Positions 12,150 through 24,900 of a stretch of 64,000 bases of DNA are shown here, piece by piece (position 1 is the stretch's first letter; the number at the start of each line of letters is the position of its first letter). The position numbers and the translations under genes are program-made. The DNA is from Paulownia fortunei (Eukaryota > Streptophyta > Magnoliopsida > Lamiales > Paulowniaceae). The DNA lies in contig CM033108.1 in NCBI GenBank assembly GCA_019321725.1, positions 19,977,799-20,041,798 of the forward strand, read 5' to 3'. The notes under the pieces are model-generated. The model was given only the letters and a program-made list of their open reading frames with translations. It ran no database searches and was not told the DNA's origin.

Positions 12150-12690
12150 CTAATTTTAGCGAAATATTTTTCTATTTTTAAATATTTTATTAACTTAGCA
12201 ATGAATTTTCAACATTCGCCGCTAAAATGTTTTCATATTTTTTTTGAGAATTTTTGAATTTAGCGACGAATTGTTCATATTCGTCGCAAATGTTAGCGAC
12301 GACAGGTCAAATTTTGTAGCTAAATTCTTTTCATATGTTTTTTGAAAATATTTTTAATTTAGCGACGAATTGTATTTTTTCGTCGCTACTTTGCGACGAA
12401 TATGAACAATTCGTCGCTAAATATTAAATATTTAAGTTTTTTTTTATATATTTTAGCGATGAAAGTTCTTACGGATTGCGTCGCTAAGTGAATACTTAGC
12501 AACGAAATTTTGGATTTTTACAACGAAAATGTTCATCGCTAAACTTTGCGACGTTAGCCAAATTTCCGTCGCTAAAAGTTTTTACGACGGTCTTTTTGCG
12601 ATGACTTTAGCGATAGAAATTTTTTGTCTCTAATAAATTTTAGCGATGAAAATGTGGTTGTTAGCAACGAATTTTTTCGTTGCTAAAATA
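12150..12690. repeat. CACTA right subterminal repeat array
   Basis: About fifteen copies of TTAGCGACGAA-type units in both orientations, some paired as inverted repeats (for example TTTGCGACGAATATGAACAA facing its complement near 12280 and 12390). They correspond to the left array and point to the same binding protein. Confidence 0.88.
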
Positions 12691-12706
12691 CAAATTTCTT
12701 GTAGTG

Positions 12707-13369
12707 TACAAGATTAATCATGATGGAACATGCAGTGGTAATCTGGGTAACTTTGCGGCTGGAGGTGTTGTAAGGGACTCTAATGGCACACCGTTGTTTG
12801 CATTACATTGGCACTTCGATAAACATGTTTGTTGAGCTCCATGCTTTGGTGAAAGGACTAAATTGTTGCTTCAAGAGGAACCTGCTTAACATTTGGGTGG
12901 AGACTGATGCAGCAGTTATATTACAGATTGTTCATGGTAATTCAGGTAATTGGCAACTTCAATATGGTATCACTTCATTCCATTCGCATTATGCTTCTAT
13001 GAATATCAAGCTTTTACATATACTTAGAGAGGGCAATCAAGTGGCTGATTTTCTTGGAAATCTTGGATGTGATCTTTTCTTTCAAATCTTGGATGTGATC
13101 TCCAACAATCAAGACTATGGCTATCAAATGATTTCCCGCCAAGGCTGCATAGTTTAATCAAGATGGATAGGCTCAATATTCTTCATTAAAGTTAGATAGA
13201 AATTGATTTTTACATGATGTACTTTTTTGCTTACATTTTCTTATGTGAAGGGAGGAAATACTTCTTATTTATTGCTTTTGATTTATATTAAATATTTTCA
13301 GATTTTAAAAAATTAATAAACTGGTAGAGGTCCATGTCAACCCCCCCCCCCTCCCCCCCCCGCCTAGGC
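12707..13369 (+). pseudogene. LINE continued: RNase H domain and 3' end
   Basis: Directly after the CACTA duplication the LINE coding sequence resumes as an RNase H domain: GGVVRDSNGTPLFALHW in one frame, then, after a frame change near 12830, VELHALVKGLNCC, VETDAAVILQIVHG and LHILREGNQVADFLG, the ELxAL, ETD and NxxAD landmarks of the RNase H found at the end of plant L1 proteins. The frame ends at 13157. A 3' region with AATAAA (13316-13321) and a C-rich tract follows. Removing the transposon and one TAC keeps the frame across the junction. Confidence 0.88.
13341..13362 (+). repeat. Poly-C tract
   Basis: A run of C interrupted once by T, close to the LINE 3' end. Such C-rich phrases follow GGTCCATG here and may belong to the LINE tail. 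Confidence 0.7.
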
Positions 13370-14122
13370 ACAAGTGGATTCAACCAAAAAGAAAAATATT
13401 CCTAATAGCTTGACTTGATGATGAACAATTAGAAAATCTCATCTAATTTCCATCCAACCTTGGCAAAGAATTTTAGAGTTAAGTACAGTGAAATATATAG
13501 GAGATTCACTTATTTATCTAGATAGATGGCGGGTCCTTTATTAGCCACTCATTAACCTCCAAATATAAAGATGTTATACTCAATGTAAATTCCTTATGAT
13601 TGTCATGTAATCACAAAACACAACAAAATGCAACATGTCATGCATAATGTTACAATGATGCCTCAAGTCCAAGGGCTAATTTATAGTATGATATCATGAA
13701 AATTACCATTTGATAATAGAATATTTCCAATTAAAAATTTTCAGGCGGGGTAGTTCAGTTACTTGTTCCCCAACAAGCACTGGCATACATGCACTAGTGT
13801 CTCAACGCCATGGCCTATGGAATGAATTATCCTCTTTCGAGCCTTCATCATATGTGCAAGTTTTAGTGGAATCATTGATGCCCTATCCCAATAATCCTTG
13901 ACTTGGAACATTTTAAGACCACATGCTTGGAGTTATATTCTACGAATGTCATCATATGCGCGATCACGTCCCATAGCTATATTTAATCTAAAAACTTCAT
14001 CTAATTCTTATAATGAATTTAAGATGAAGATCATCATTTAATGATATTAATATGAATAAGACTAATTCCTCAAGAGTATAAGGATGACCAAATCAATTGG
14101 CTTATCAGGCACTACTCTAACA
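13370..14122 (-). repeat. Copia LTR, proximal part, resuming after the LINE
   Basis: It matches 28860-29805 of the solo LTR in order: CTCATCTAAT, AGATTCAC..AT..TCTAGATAG, CCACTCATT, CAACATGTC, then GTCATCATATG.(G/A)CGA.CA and the end CACTACTCTAACA. Read on the minus strand the LTR starts TGTTAGAGTAGTG at 14122. The bases 14123-14137 give a G-rich tract (GGGTAATTGGGAGAT on the minus strand), a plausible polypurine tract, and Copia pol follows. Together with 1548-2950 this makes one 3' LTR. Confidence 0.85.
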
Positions 14123-14840
14123 ATCTCCCAATTACCCTAGTTTTAAGGCCTATCTTCCCTAAGATGTCCTTTAAATACTTATCTAAAGTGTTAAATTTGT
14201 AGGTCTGTTATATTTTCTACCAAGGCAAATCTTTCCACACTCATGTTGCCTCTACCAATACTTTTCAAAATCATGGTATCGCTAATCTATTTCTGCTTGG
14301 ATCCTTTGATGAGACCTTAACTTCTTTGCTTGCACAATAGCCTTGTAGTTATCGTAGTACTCTAGTACTCGATCAACAACAATCAAGACTACATCCAATA
14401 CTTGAATGAAGTTTCTATCCAAATATTCTCTTTTAGCAGCATCGCATGACATGATGTATTCAACCACAGTGGTGGAATCCACAGTTATTACAAGCTTGAA
14501 ACTCTTTCCAACTAACTGTTCCAATGTATAGGTAGAACACAAATCTAGACATAGACTTCAAGTCATCTGCTTTAAACTAAAAACTAGATGAAATATCTTA
14601 GTTTCAGCTCTCCATAACCGCACTCCAAGAAGAGATCCTTAGTACTTCGTAATTACTAAAGATAATCTCCACAACTTCTAGTGTTTTTTACATCGAGTTA
14701 ACCGACATCTGCTCGAGACACTCAGAGCATTTATGATATCAAATCACATATGTAGATTTGCATATTTTATGTTTCCAATCGCGGATGCATAAAGTATGTA
14801 ATTCATTCTTTCTCTTTCTTTTCAAAGTCCTTGGGGACGT
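14123..14840 (-). pseudogene. Copia pol 3' end (RNase H), minus strand, decayed
   Basis: Minus-strand translation gives YASAIGNIKYANLHM, then VSWKEF, then EYLDRNFIQVLDVVLIVVD, YYDNYKAIVQAKKLRSHQRI and RYHD in the order of a Copia RNase H domain ending at the polypurine tract. Many stops and frame changes are present, including a TAG after QAEID. It belongs to the split LTR to its left. The rest of the element further right has been lost. Confidence 0.82.
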
Positions 14841-15645
14841 GAACTTCAAAAGAAAAATCCCATAACTTAAAAACAAGAATCTTTCCTTAGATTCTTTCAT
14901 TCTAAACCCTTTTAGCATGAATTTTAAGGGGATGTGTCATTTATCCTTCTTAATTTGCAGAAACACTATCAAACTCTATTAGTTAAAACTCATATTGTAT
15001 TCTTGTAATACGTATGTACAAATAATTAAAAATTAGTTTTATTTCCCATACACATTCTGAACTTATCGAATAATACTCATACTTTTGAGTTAAAACATTA
15101 AGTACATATATTATATTTATTTTGTATAATACTTGATGAATAATACTCCATTTTAACAAATACTTATAATATCTAATTAAATCTAAAAATTATATAAATA
15201 TTATATATAAGTATTGATTGAGTATCACATAAATAGAAATAAAAATATTAATTATTTATGAACATACTAATTCTAGTTAAATAAATATCTCTAAGTCGTG
15301 TCATAGTTATAAATTTAATAATATACAGATTTATATAAAATATTTTTTGTATAATTTAAATATAAGTATAAATATAATACGTATAAAAAAATATCAAAAC
15401 AAGTTGTACTTTTGCTTCGAATAATTTTTTTATACTCATATTTTATCTGTATATTTATGAGTTTGTATGTTATCCAATTCTATATTTTTTAAACAATTTT
15501 TTTGCCATAATTTGTAACAAGATTTCAAAATATACTTGTATACAGTAAATATGAAAATTTTCCCATTCCGTTATTTAACTAACTAGACTACCAAGCGAAG
15601 AAAAAATATTATTTCCCTTTTTGACTATCGTCCCTTATTTTTAGT
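14841..15645. other. AT-rich spacer
   Basis: No gene or element is recognised. The sequence is a mosaic of short TATA and TTATAT runs. Confidence 0.4.
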
Positions 15646-15650
15646 TAGAT

Positions 15651-17144
15651 TGTTGTGGATTTTAGTGAACGCAAATGTACGTTATCATTAACAAGTAATA
15701 AAGTGATGAGTAAGTATCGTTCCCACAAGGACTATTGAATTATTAAGTACCAAAATTATGTTAACTCTAATTTTATTTGAATAAATGTAAGAATGTGTTT
15801 ATGATTACAAACTAAATTCAACTAAATTACACTAATAATAAAAAGTATTTAAAAATAAAATTCACTAACTTAAAAGACCTAGAGTGATTTCACCATAATT
15901 AGTATGAATTGAATAATTCATCTCATTAATTTTAATTTATTTTTTAAATAATAGTCGAGAATCCCTAAATTATCCACTAGTCTCTCCCGATATCTAATAA
16001 AAATATCATCAATTGCTAACTCACTATATTCCTATGTGAATTATAACAATCAACAATTCATTAGGTTTTAGGAACCATGTAGAAAATTCAACTTGAAAAT
16101 AAATCAAGAATTGAATTGATACAATAACCAAAACATATTAATTAGATTACATCACAACCCTAGAAAAAGAAATTAGTTCATGGTGAACATGAAAGACAAA
16201 TTAACAATATTCATACACATAATCGAAGAGAGAAAAAGGAAAATGAAATTATAACTTGGAATAGGATGAGTTTCTTCCCTTGTAGATATCTTCTTCTCAA
16301 ATCTTAGAAGAATTCTTCTCTTCTCCTCCTTCTCTTCTTTTCTTTCTTCTTCTTTATTGGCTTCTCTTCACTTCTCCCTTTCTGCCCTCTCTAAAACTGA
16401 TTTGGAGGCTTTTGGAATGTTAAAAATCATATGGGAAATGCCCTAAAGAGGGCAAAATGTCTATTTTAGCCTTGGTTGTCCATCTGGCATCGCCTAGGTG
16501 CTGCACATTCTATTTTCGGCGCCTAAGCGCCCTGTTTTTGGTGCCTAGGCGCCGTTCCCTCAGTTTTGTTTGGTGCCTAGGCGCTATTGCTGTAGTTTTT
16601 CTCCTTCACTTCAGTGCTTTGACAGTGTTCAACTCATTTTTGACCTCTTTCTAGGATGAATTACCTTTTTGTATCTTCTAATAAATTGTAGTTCTATATC
16701 TTAGCTTTTCATAGATGCTTGCATCAACTAGATATAAAATTTATGAAAAGAGTTGTGCTTATAATACTAAGATGCATCATACCAAAAATTTTCAGTCAAG
16801 TACAGACTTTTTAACCTAATTTTTCTCATTGAAATAAAAAGAACTAATTTTATGGTAAACATAGAATAGATCTATCTCTTAAATTTTTAATGGTTTAAGA
16901 ATCAAGTCAAAATGATATTGGAGCAGAGAGTTATGATTAAAATACGAACACTACTATCAATAGCACCATAAAGCGGATTTTTTAAAATTTTAACCAAGTT
17001 TTATATTTTTTTCCATTTTTTTCTTCTCTTACCATTACCTATAAAATTTTAAACTAAATGCATAAAAAGTAACATAAATACTTAAAAATAAATCAAATGT
17101 TAATCAAAAGGCATACGAATTGTTGGTATAAAACCAACTCAACA
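15651..17144 (-). mobile_element. Solo LTR of a Gypsy-type element, 1494 bp
   Basis: It is the reverse complement of the LTR at 57925-59543: the end block (GTGAACGCAAATG, CATTAACAAGTAATAAAGTG, CGTTCCCACAAGGACTA), the GCGCCTAGGCGC cluster and the start block GGTATAAAACCAACTCAACA all correspond. It has TG...CA ends and is flanked by the 5-bp duplication TAGAT (15646-15650, 17145-17149). No internal sequence adjoins it, so it arose by LTR-LTR recombination. Confidence 0.92.
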
Positions 17145-18233
17145 TAGATCAAGAATTTGCTGCATATTTCATTAAGATATGAAATTAATTAACAGTTATG
17201 ACAATGGAGCAAAGGAGCAACAATAAATTGGTAATAAAATAAAAAAATTTAGATAATACATATAAATTAATTTTTAAGTAACAAAACTTACAAAACATAA
17301 AAAATATTAGAAACTAAAACAAAAACGAAAAAAAAATGAATCTGTCCATGTTCTCCCTAAGCCCATCCCAACACCACCCAACACCCCAGGCAATTGTATA
17401 CAAATGTACATTTATGTATCTATATATACACACACAATTATTTATATATCCTATGTGTATATCACAGACGGAGCCATGATTTTTTATCAATGGGAATGAA
17501 AATAATTTTTTTAAATAGTTAATTATTAAAATTAAAATTAAAATATATAGTACTTAACATTGACAAATAAAATAGTAATATTTATCATATTTGCATATAT
17601 ATTCTAATAAAAAGTTGCCTTTAAATGAATATTGGGAAGCATTCCTAATTTAGTCCAACATAATATAAAAAAAAGTTTGCAAAACATGTTTGGGAATAAA
17701 TTACCTATATACTAAAATCCAATAAAACCAATTGGACTATAATTTTCAATCTCTTCTTTTCTTGTTTATTTTTCATTCCTTAAAAGGAAAAAGAAGTCAT
17801 TCTTATGGATATATTGTGTACTCAAGTGATTAAAATATTCTTGACTCAAATAGTTCACAAAAATAAATTCATTCCACCAATAATAAAAGTGGCTAAACCA
17901 TCTTCAAGGCTCTAATAAAAAAATTGAGAGAGCTTATTTCAGTAATTTCAGCCTAAAACCAAAGAAAACCTTGAAAACAACTAAGAATCACATTATGGTT
18001 TTAGGGGGAAAAAAACAAAAGACTAACATCAAAATAATTACTAAAAAATTGATTTGAAAAAAAAAAGAATAAGATAATTTCATACTCCAAAGAATGTAGT
18101 CTTGTCTGTAGAATTTGAAATACTGAAAATAAAAAAGAAATAGAAATGAAATGAAAAGAGGGAAGAAAGAGATGGGTTTTTAATTTAGTCATATTGGGAG
18201 GGGGGTTTCAAATTTTATATTTTAATAAATTTA
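17145..18233. other. AT-rich spacer
   Basis: No coding region seen. There are A-rich runs near 17290-17340 and 18005-18070. A short minus-strand open frame at 18001-18192 is almost all Phe, Ser and Leu and looks incidental. Confidence 0.4.
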
Positions 18234-18237
18234 TATA

Positions 18238-18278
<41 letters not shown>

Positions 18279-18293
18279 TATATATATATATAC
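18234..18293. repeat. (TA)n/(CA)n microsatellite
   Basis: Alternating TA with a short CACACACACA core. Confidence 0.9.
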
Positions 18294-18299
18294 ACTTTG

Positions 18300-18402
18300 G
18301 AGTGGAAAGGGGGGAGCCCGACTCCCCGCGGGCTGGGTGGGTCTAAGGGCTGGGGGGTATTAGGGATGCGGGGTGGGGGCGGGGGAGGGGTGGGGTTTGA
18401 GT
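18300..18402 (+). repeat. G-rich tract
   Basis: About 100 bp of mostly G on the plus strand, with at least eight runs of three or more G, inside very AT-rich DNA. A GAGCCCGACTCCCCGCGGGCT palindromic phrase lies at its start. Confidence 0.75.
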
Positions 18403-19019
18403 TATTTGTATTTTAAAAAAAAAATTAAAAAATTATGGATCATCAGATTATGATTGATAAGATGAATGATTAATATTTATTTTGATTGGAGACAAAATTA
18501 TCCTTTCATTTAAAAAAAAAAATCAATTTTTATTTGTTTTTAAATAAAATGTAAGAGTAATTTTGATTTTTCGCAAGTTTCATTAGTTTGATTGAACTTT
18601 CGTTAATCAAAGGATGATTTTTGTAATTTAAAACTTAGTTAGTTTATTTTGTAAGTATGTCAAAACTCAATATAGTTCTGATAATTTATCCTAAATGAAA
18701 TCAAAATTCTAAAATAACATCTTATTAATTTCATATCAGAGGAGGTTTGAAATTGTTATTCAAATATTCCCAACTTATGAAATACATTGTTTTTTGCAAT
18801 ACAACAATACTACTGTACAAAAACCACAATTTAGACTGAACATTAAGTATAATAACTAATAATGTGAAATTTGTGAACACACTACAAAATCACTTTAGTA
18901 TTGACAATAACTAGCTATATATATATATATTATATACATAATTTTTTATTGAATGACGGTCGAATATATATAATTTATTATATTCAAACTTCAATTTTAT
19001 TTTGCCAAATAATGACGTA
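18403..19019. other. AT-rich spacer before the Helitron
   Basis: No gene is seen. A (TA)n stretch lies near 18915-18935. The 5' end of the decayed Helitron may be in this interval, but I could not place a TC start. Confidence 0.35.
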
Positions 19020-21235
19020 ATAGGTTTGTCTGCGCTGAACCACTTGATTAAGAAAAATATTCCAAACTCTATGACTTAGTTGCAAAAATATATGATGTAT
19101 GGACAATGTGGAGATAACTTGAATAATTCTTGCCTGGTGGATGGAAAGTGCAAATATCATTAACCATGTCCATATTGTGAAAATGGGTAATGCAAGGTAA
19201 AGATGGATTTTCAATGTATAGAAGAAGAAAAAACGGATAAACAGTTCAAGTTCGCAATAGATAGCTAAAAAATTAGTAGGTAGTACCTTACAATTTTTAT
19301 CTCTTATCAAAATATAATTATCATATCAACATCGAGATATATTCAGGAGTGACAACTGTGAATATTAGTACAAATATATCTATAAGGAACATGATAGAAT
19401 GACAATTCATATCACCCACAATGATAAAAATTTAATTGTTGAAATTAAACAATTTTAAGATACCCGGTGGGTCTTTGCTCAAGAAGCAATGTGGAGAATT
19501 TTTGAATTAATTTGAATGAAATATACCTATCAGTAATCAACTTGCAACTTCACGTCCCAAATCAACAATGTGTGACTATTGGGCATATCAAAACTTAGAA
19601 TATATTCACTCTTCAAAATACTAATAAATGTAAATGAAGTAAGTGAATGCACTATATCCAAACAAAGTGGGCTTGGAGAGCTACTGCATAAAGCACAACT
19701 ACTTTTATGGGATGAAGCACCAATGGCAAAACAATAAGATATGAGAATGTTAATAAATTATTGAAAGACATAATAAAAAAAATAATGAGGATTTTGGTGG
19801 AAATTATAGTTGTTGGTGGAGATTTTAAACAAATATTACCAATTTATTCCTAGGGCAAACTATTACTGAAAGTTTGGTGTTTATGGTCTAAAATGAGAAG
19901 AATTACTTTGTCAAGGAACATTGGGTTGAGGAATGATCTAAATTTTAATGAGTTCTTACATAGAGTAAAAAATTGTAAGAAATCAACTGACATTGAACGT
20001 AATATCAAAATTCCAAAAGAAATGATTATTGAGTATGATAGTGAAGTAGAATCAATATAACGACTTATTAGGACTATTTTCCAGCATTAAATAAGAATGT
20101 GCATTCAGTCACATAAATGACAAGCATGTTTGCAGATTCAATGATAAGTTGATCTCTACGCTTCCTGAAGGAGAAAAACTTTTTATAGTTTTGATGAAGT
20201 TATTTATACACAATCAACCATTATGAAAAGGGCTTTGTGAAATCTTATAACTCTAAATGGCTTGCCTCAATTTATTGCTAAGAAGAAATTACCCAATAAT
20301 TCTTTTGAGGAATTTAGACCAAATAAATGGATTATGTAATGGTATAAGAATGGTATGCTGAAACTTTAAGAATACCGTTATTTCTCTATAAAGATTGTGT
20401 TTGGGCAATATATTGGAAATCATGTCTTTTTACCTATTTGAGTTAATTTGTGCATTAAGTTGTTTCACTTCACTATGGAATAGTAATTCCTATATGATTT
20501 TGGTTTCCCCATTTATTATAATTCATTTATATTATTTTGTTATAATAATATTTTAATTCCATTAAATACAGGATAACAGAAAATTATGCCGAATGATTCA
20601 AATACTTTTATAGATAAATATAAAATATTTCATAATACGATTAAGGGCTTTAAAAGTTGGGATTGAAACATCTAGCAAATAAAACTTTTCTTGAGAATCC
20701 AAAAGATGATAATGATGGGTAGCGACTTAAGTAAATAAATTCAAACTTTATGTTTCTATTATATTTTAAAGATTTTTATACAATTATTAACTCTTGCAGG
20801 GTGTCCAAATCGGAGTAATAATTTTCAATGATGATATCAATTATTTTGCCGAAATGTTTGCAATCAACAAGACATATTTGATCTCTAAAGATGTTAAAAA
20901 GGTTACTCCGATGTTTCCTAATGCACATCCAGAAAAGGATTAGTGCCTAAAAAATATAGCATTGTGAAAGATGCCTTTGAACATATTGGAGACAAAGTAT
21001 TCTACAGGTTTTTAAAGTTCAAATACATACATCCTAAATTTCACAAAAATGAAAGAGTTGGTACAAATTCTTTTACCTTTACTCATTCATTAAACTATTT
21101 TTTCTATAACATATGTTTAAATTTTAAATCACATTGTGCAGATACTTATGGAATTGTAATAAAAGTCAAAGAATACAAAATGACCACAAATTCAAAAGCA
21201 GTATTGAAACCATTAAGGTTTTATTTGGATTGATA
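19020..21235 (+). pseudogene. Helitron replicase-helicase and RPA-like remains
   Basis: In changing frames the sequence spells the landmarks of plant Helitron proteins in order: a DGKCKYH-like and VWTMW segment near 19100-19170, YKYIYKEHDRM (19370), DTRWVFAQEAMWRIFEF (19460-19510), KQSGLGELLHKAQLLLWDEAPMA (19660-19728), where DEAPM is the PIF1-type Walker B motif, VVGGDFKQILPI (19808-19845), and FNEFLHRV with KIPKEMI. Further on, GVQIGVIIFNDDINYFAEMF with INKTYLIS (20800-20890) resembles the OB-fold of the RPA-like protein that plant Helitrons carry. Stops and frameshifts are everywhere, so it is an old relic. Confidence 0.85.
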
Positions 21236-21988
21236 GATTTAAAGTTAAGGATTTCAAATCCATAATTTGAATTTGTTTGGATAATCTCATAATATAATAG
21301 ATTTTAAATTCTTAAACTTCTATTTAGAGCTATTTTTGGAGTCATTATGGTGGATTTTAAATCCATATTAAAAGGAGTCATTTGCAATCCTTCTCTCAAA
21401 TTCTTCCCTCAAATCCAAATCATTTCATCTAAATGCAACCTAAAGAAATTAAATGTGATATATTTTTATCATATATCGTTCTTCATCATTGAATTTAAAA
21501 GAACAATTTGATCTAAAATAATATTTTAACTATAAAAAAAGTTTGTCAAATCAATTAAGAAAAATACTTCTCCAAACCAATAAGATCAAACAACAGAAGA
21601 ATTAATGTAAAAATGAATTCAGATAAGAACTCATTTAGTTATATTGTTATTTAGATTTTGAATTTTCATTAAGTTTAGTTCTTTCAATAATTTTTTTAAT
21701 CATTCATATGCATCAATAATACTGATGAAGGATTCCTCGAAAAGTTAAGGATTAGTAATCTTTTTTAGAAATCGAATGGATTCGGTCTTATACATACGCG
21801 AGGAAGGTAATCAAAAATCATGAAGTACTTTGGAATATTTTAATTTTTATTGATTATATTTTTATTTAATATTTCTTATTTATGAAATAACTTGTAACAT
21901 CTTTACTTTACTTAATTAAATTATTAAATAATTTAATTTATTTACTAAAATTGTATAAATCACGTGCAACGCACATGTTACTTACTAA
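21236..21988 (+). other. 3' region and terminus of the decayed Helitron
   Basis: Non-coding. The last bases hold a hairpin (CACGTGC, loop AAC, GCACATG, 21961-21977) and CTAA at 21985-21988 followed by T, the form of a Helitron 3' end. The 350 bp before it resemble those before 26871. A 230-bp AAATCC-flanked inverted-repeat segment (about 21213-21442) may be a small MITE inside it. Confidence 0.6.
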
Positions 21989-21990
21989 TA

Positions 21991-24900
21991 TCTATAAAAG
22001 TGCGAATAATTTAAAAGATTTCTTAAAATTTTTGAAATACCTAATATAACTCTAATGAATAAGTATTAAGTAGTAAAAAAGGAGGCTATGATTGAACTTT
22101 AATTATTTTCAATAACATAATTCGAACATAATTTCAAATGTCATTTTGTATTCTAAGTTCTTTTTCAAAAACTAAAAGTCAATCTTTTTTCTATCATAAC
22201 TCTTTAAATACTTTAAATTTTTAAATAAATATAGTTTCAAATTAAACTAGATTTTGAAAGCTTTCCAGCCATATCTCATAAGCATATATAGAGAAATTGT
22301 ATGAGAATATTATGGTTGTTTAAAATTGAGTATTATGCACAACTGTATATTAAATTTATAATATTTTCTCTACAATTGATAAATTTCTATTATACTTCTA
22401 GAGAAAAAAGAAAGGTGGATTTACAGTATAAATAAAAATTAAAAATATAAAAAAAAAGTTAATTCTAGGAGCTGTGATGCTAAATAAAAAGTAATTGGTA
22501 CAACATTTTTTTTATATTCATACTCTTTTTTTTTTTTGGTATCTAAGTTTTTTCCATTAATCTTTATCTTATTTTTTTATTAATGATGAATATATCCTTT
22601 AAAATTTTACATCCTAATTTAGATTAAATCATCAATTTAATTATTTTTTCATGATACATTCTTTTTATTAAATAAATTCAATAATATTTTGACAATATAA
22701 AATTAAGATTGAATAATAACAAACATATTTAAAAAATTAAATATGCTTATACTCAAATAAAAAATAAAAATTAAAACAAACCTAGATGAAATCTATATTT
22801 TTTTAATTAAGGATATGAGATTAGATAACTAATTTTTAATATAAAAGTTTAAGAAAAACAGTAGAGAGTACAAGAGAAATATTTACTATATTTTTATTAT
22901 CTTTTTTTGGCAAATTATGTTTTACTTAGACCTTATCAATAGGATGAGAAGTCCAAAAATTTTTAAAAAAAGAAGAAGAAGAATAAACAACAAAGAAATT
23001 TGTTCCAACAAAAAATATCATTTTCAAACTCTAAATAAAGAGTTAATAGGACATTCACAAATCTTATTTTATGTCGCACCTTATAAATTTTAGTTACAAA
23101 ATTAATATTCTTTTTCAAAGTATATTATGATATCAATCTCTTATATTCTACTATAAACTTTTTATTTCTTATTTATATGGACATATATTGTTAGAAAATC
23201 TTAAATATATGCTATCATTAGATAAAATTTGATTTAACCAAATGAAATATAATATTAAAATAAAAATAAAAATAAAAATAAAAATGAAAAGTAAGTAGAA
23301 TAAAAACGGTATGAATGTCACTGTAAGAAATTCAAAAGAATTAGAAGAAGAACTAAAATATTTTTGTTCAATATGTATCAATTCGATATTCACGGTAAAA
23401 TTCGGGTGTCACTAAAAAATTATACGCTTTAAATTTATAAAAACTAAGGTATCAATTGACATTTGTGATAAAATTTATGTTAACATATTTAACAAAATAA
23501 AATATAATATGTGTAATAAAAACAAGAATTAAAATTGGATAAAGTCTAAAAGTGTACATGTGCCATTGTAAAACTAAAAGAACTTCATGTAATTTGTAAC
23601 AATTTGACATCTACGGTAAAATTGAGGTAATTATATGTTAATTCAGGTACCAATATGCTACTCACGATAAAATTCATTTAACTAATTTAGTCTTAAACTT
23701 TACTATGTTAAATCCTACATAGTAAGTTTAAAGAGTTATTTCCACTTTCGAGATTTGAATCTTTGGTAACCACATCCCTTTGTTTGATAAAAAATTATAA
23801 GAGAAATTTATTATAAGACCAAAGTACCCTATCCCTTTATTTTTTTAAAAATGGCATAACTTTTGAAAAACTAATTGGTAGTTATCTTTTATTGTAAATA
23901 ATTTTATAAGAAAATAAATGAGTAAGATCAAATTTTAAAATTTAAAGTCTCTCCAATGACTTAAAGATTTTAGAGTAATTTTTATATATAAAGAATAATT
24001 AGGATTTTATAATTATACATGGTTCACAAATTTACAACTGTATATTCTTATAAAAAAATGAAAAACTCAAGTTTAATTGCAAATGACATCTTTAATATTA
24101 TAATACATCATACACTTTTAGGAAAGAAAATCAAAAGGAGTTATTTTCAGATACATTTTTCTCATATATAAATATTAATACAAACTTTGTATATTATTAA
24201 ATCTCATAATTTTGATTTTAGTCTAACATTCTTTTTATGATTATGGATTTTAAAAGATGACCGTCACTTAGTATTCTTAAAATTATATATATTTCAAACA
24301 TGTAAAAGTTAATTTATATTCTTTCCTTTTGTAATTAAACTTGAACTTTAATTTTGATATTTTACTTAATTCTATAGTTTATACATTTCAAAACTTTATT
24401 TTTTTATTTATATTCATTGCTTTCTCATATCTGAATTAGCATATTCTCGTGAATTATTTATTTAAGTTATTTTTAATTTAAAATATTCATTGAAAAAAAA
24501 TTGATTTATGCAAAGCTATTCTCAAAATAAAAGTTAATCAATATATATGATTGCCTCAAAATTAAATTTAGGTCTCCTATTTCTTTTTTAAAACTAAATA
24601 TAGTTTTATTATTTATTAAATAAAGATATTTGGTATACAACAAAGAGAGTCTTAAAATTTAAATTTTTTTATTACTACCTCAAAATTAAAATTTTGGTCT
24701 CCTATTTTTTCAAAACTATATATAATTTTATTATTTATTAAATAAAATATTTAGTAATCAATCAAAGAGATTTCAAATTTTGAATTTTGGCTTATCGCTT
24801 TTTTTATATTTTTATAAGTCTAAATTTTAATTAAAAGAATAGATTATTTTCTATAGGTTAGGTTAGGTTTTTTTGTTTTTAAATACAATTTTTTTTAAAT

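Larger units (their letters stand above)
4482..12706 (+). mobile_element. Complete CACTA (En/Spm) transposon, 8225 bp
   Basis: The left end reads CACTACAGGAAAAA and the right end, reverse-complemented, reads CACTACAAGAAATT, giving matching CACTA terminal repeats with one mismatch in the first 12 bases. The element is flanked by the 3-bp duplication TAC (4479-4481 and 12707-12709). Both subterminal regions are packed with TTAGCGACGAA / TTCGTCGCTAA units. Inside are a decayed Tnp2-type transposase and a decayed second protein gene related to TNPA. The structure is complete, but the genes carry stops, so it could move only with help in trans. Confidence 0.96.

Noticed and set aside
18001..18192. 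Minus-strand open frame rich in Phe, Ser and Leu
   Set aside because: It lies in an A-rich tract. The composition follows directly from base bias and no splice or homology support is seen.
23169..23393. Minus-strand open frame with a run of Ile-Phe
   Set aside because: It is produced by an AAAATA-type microsatellite inside the Helitron.
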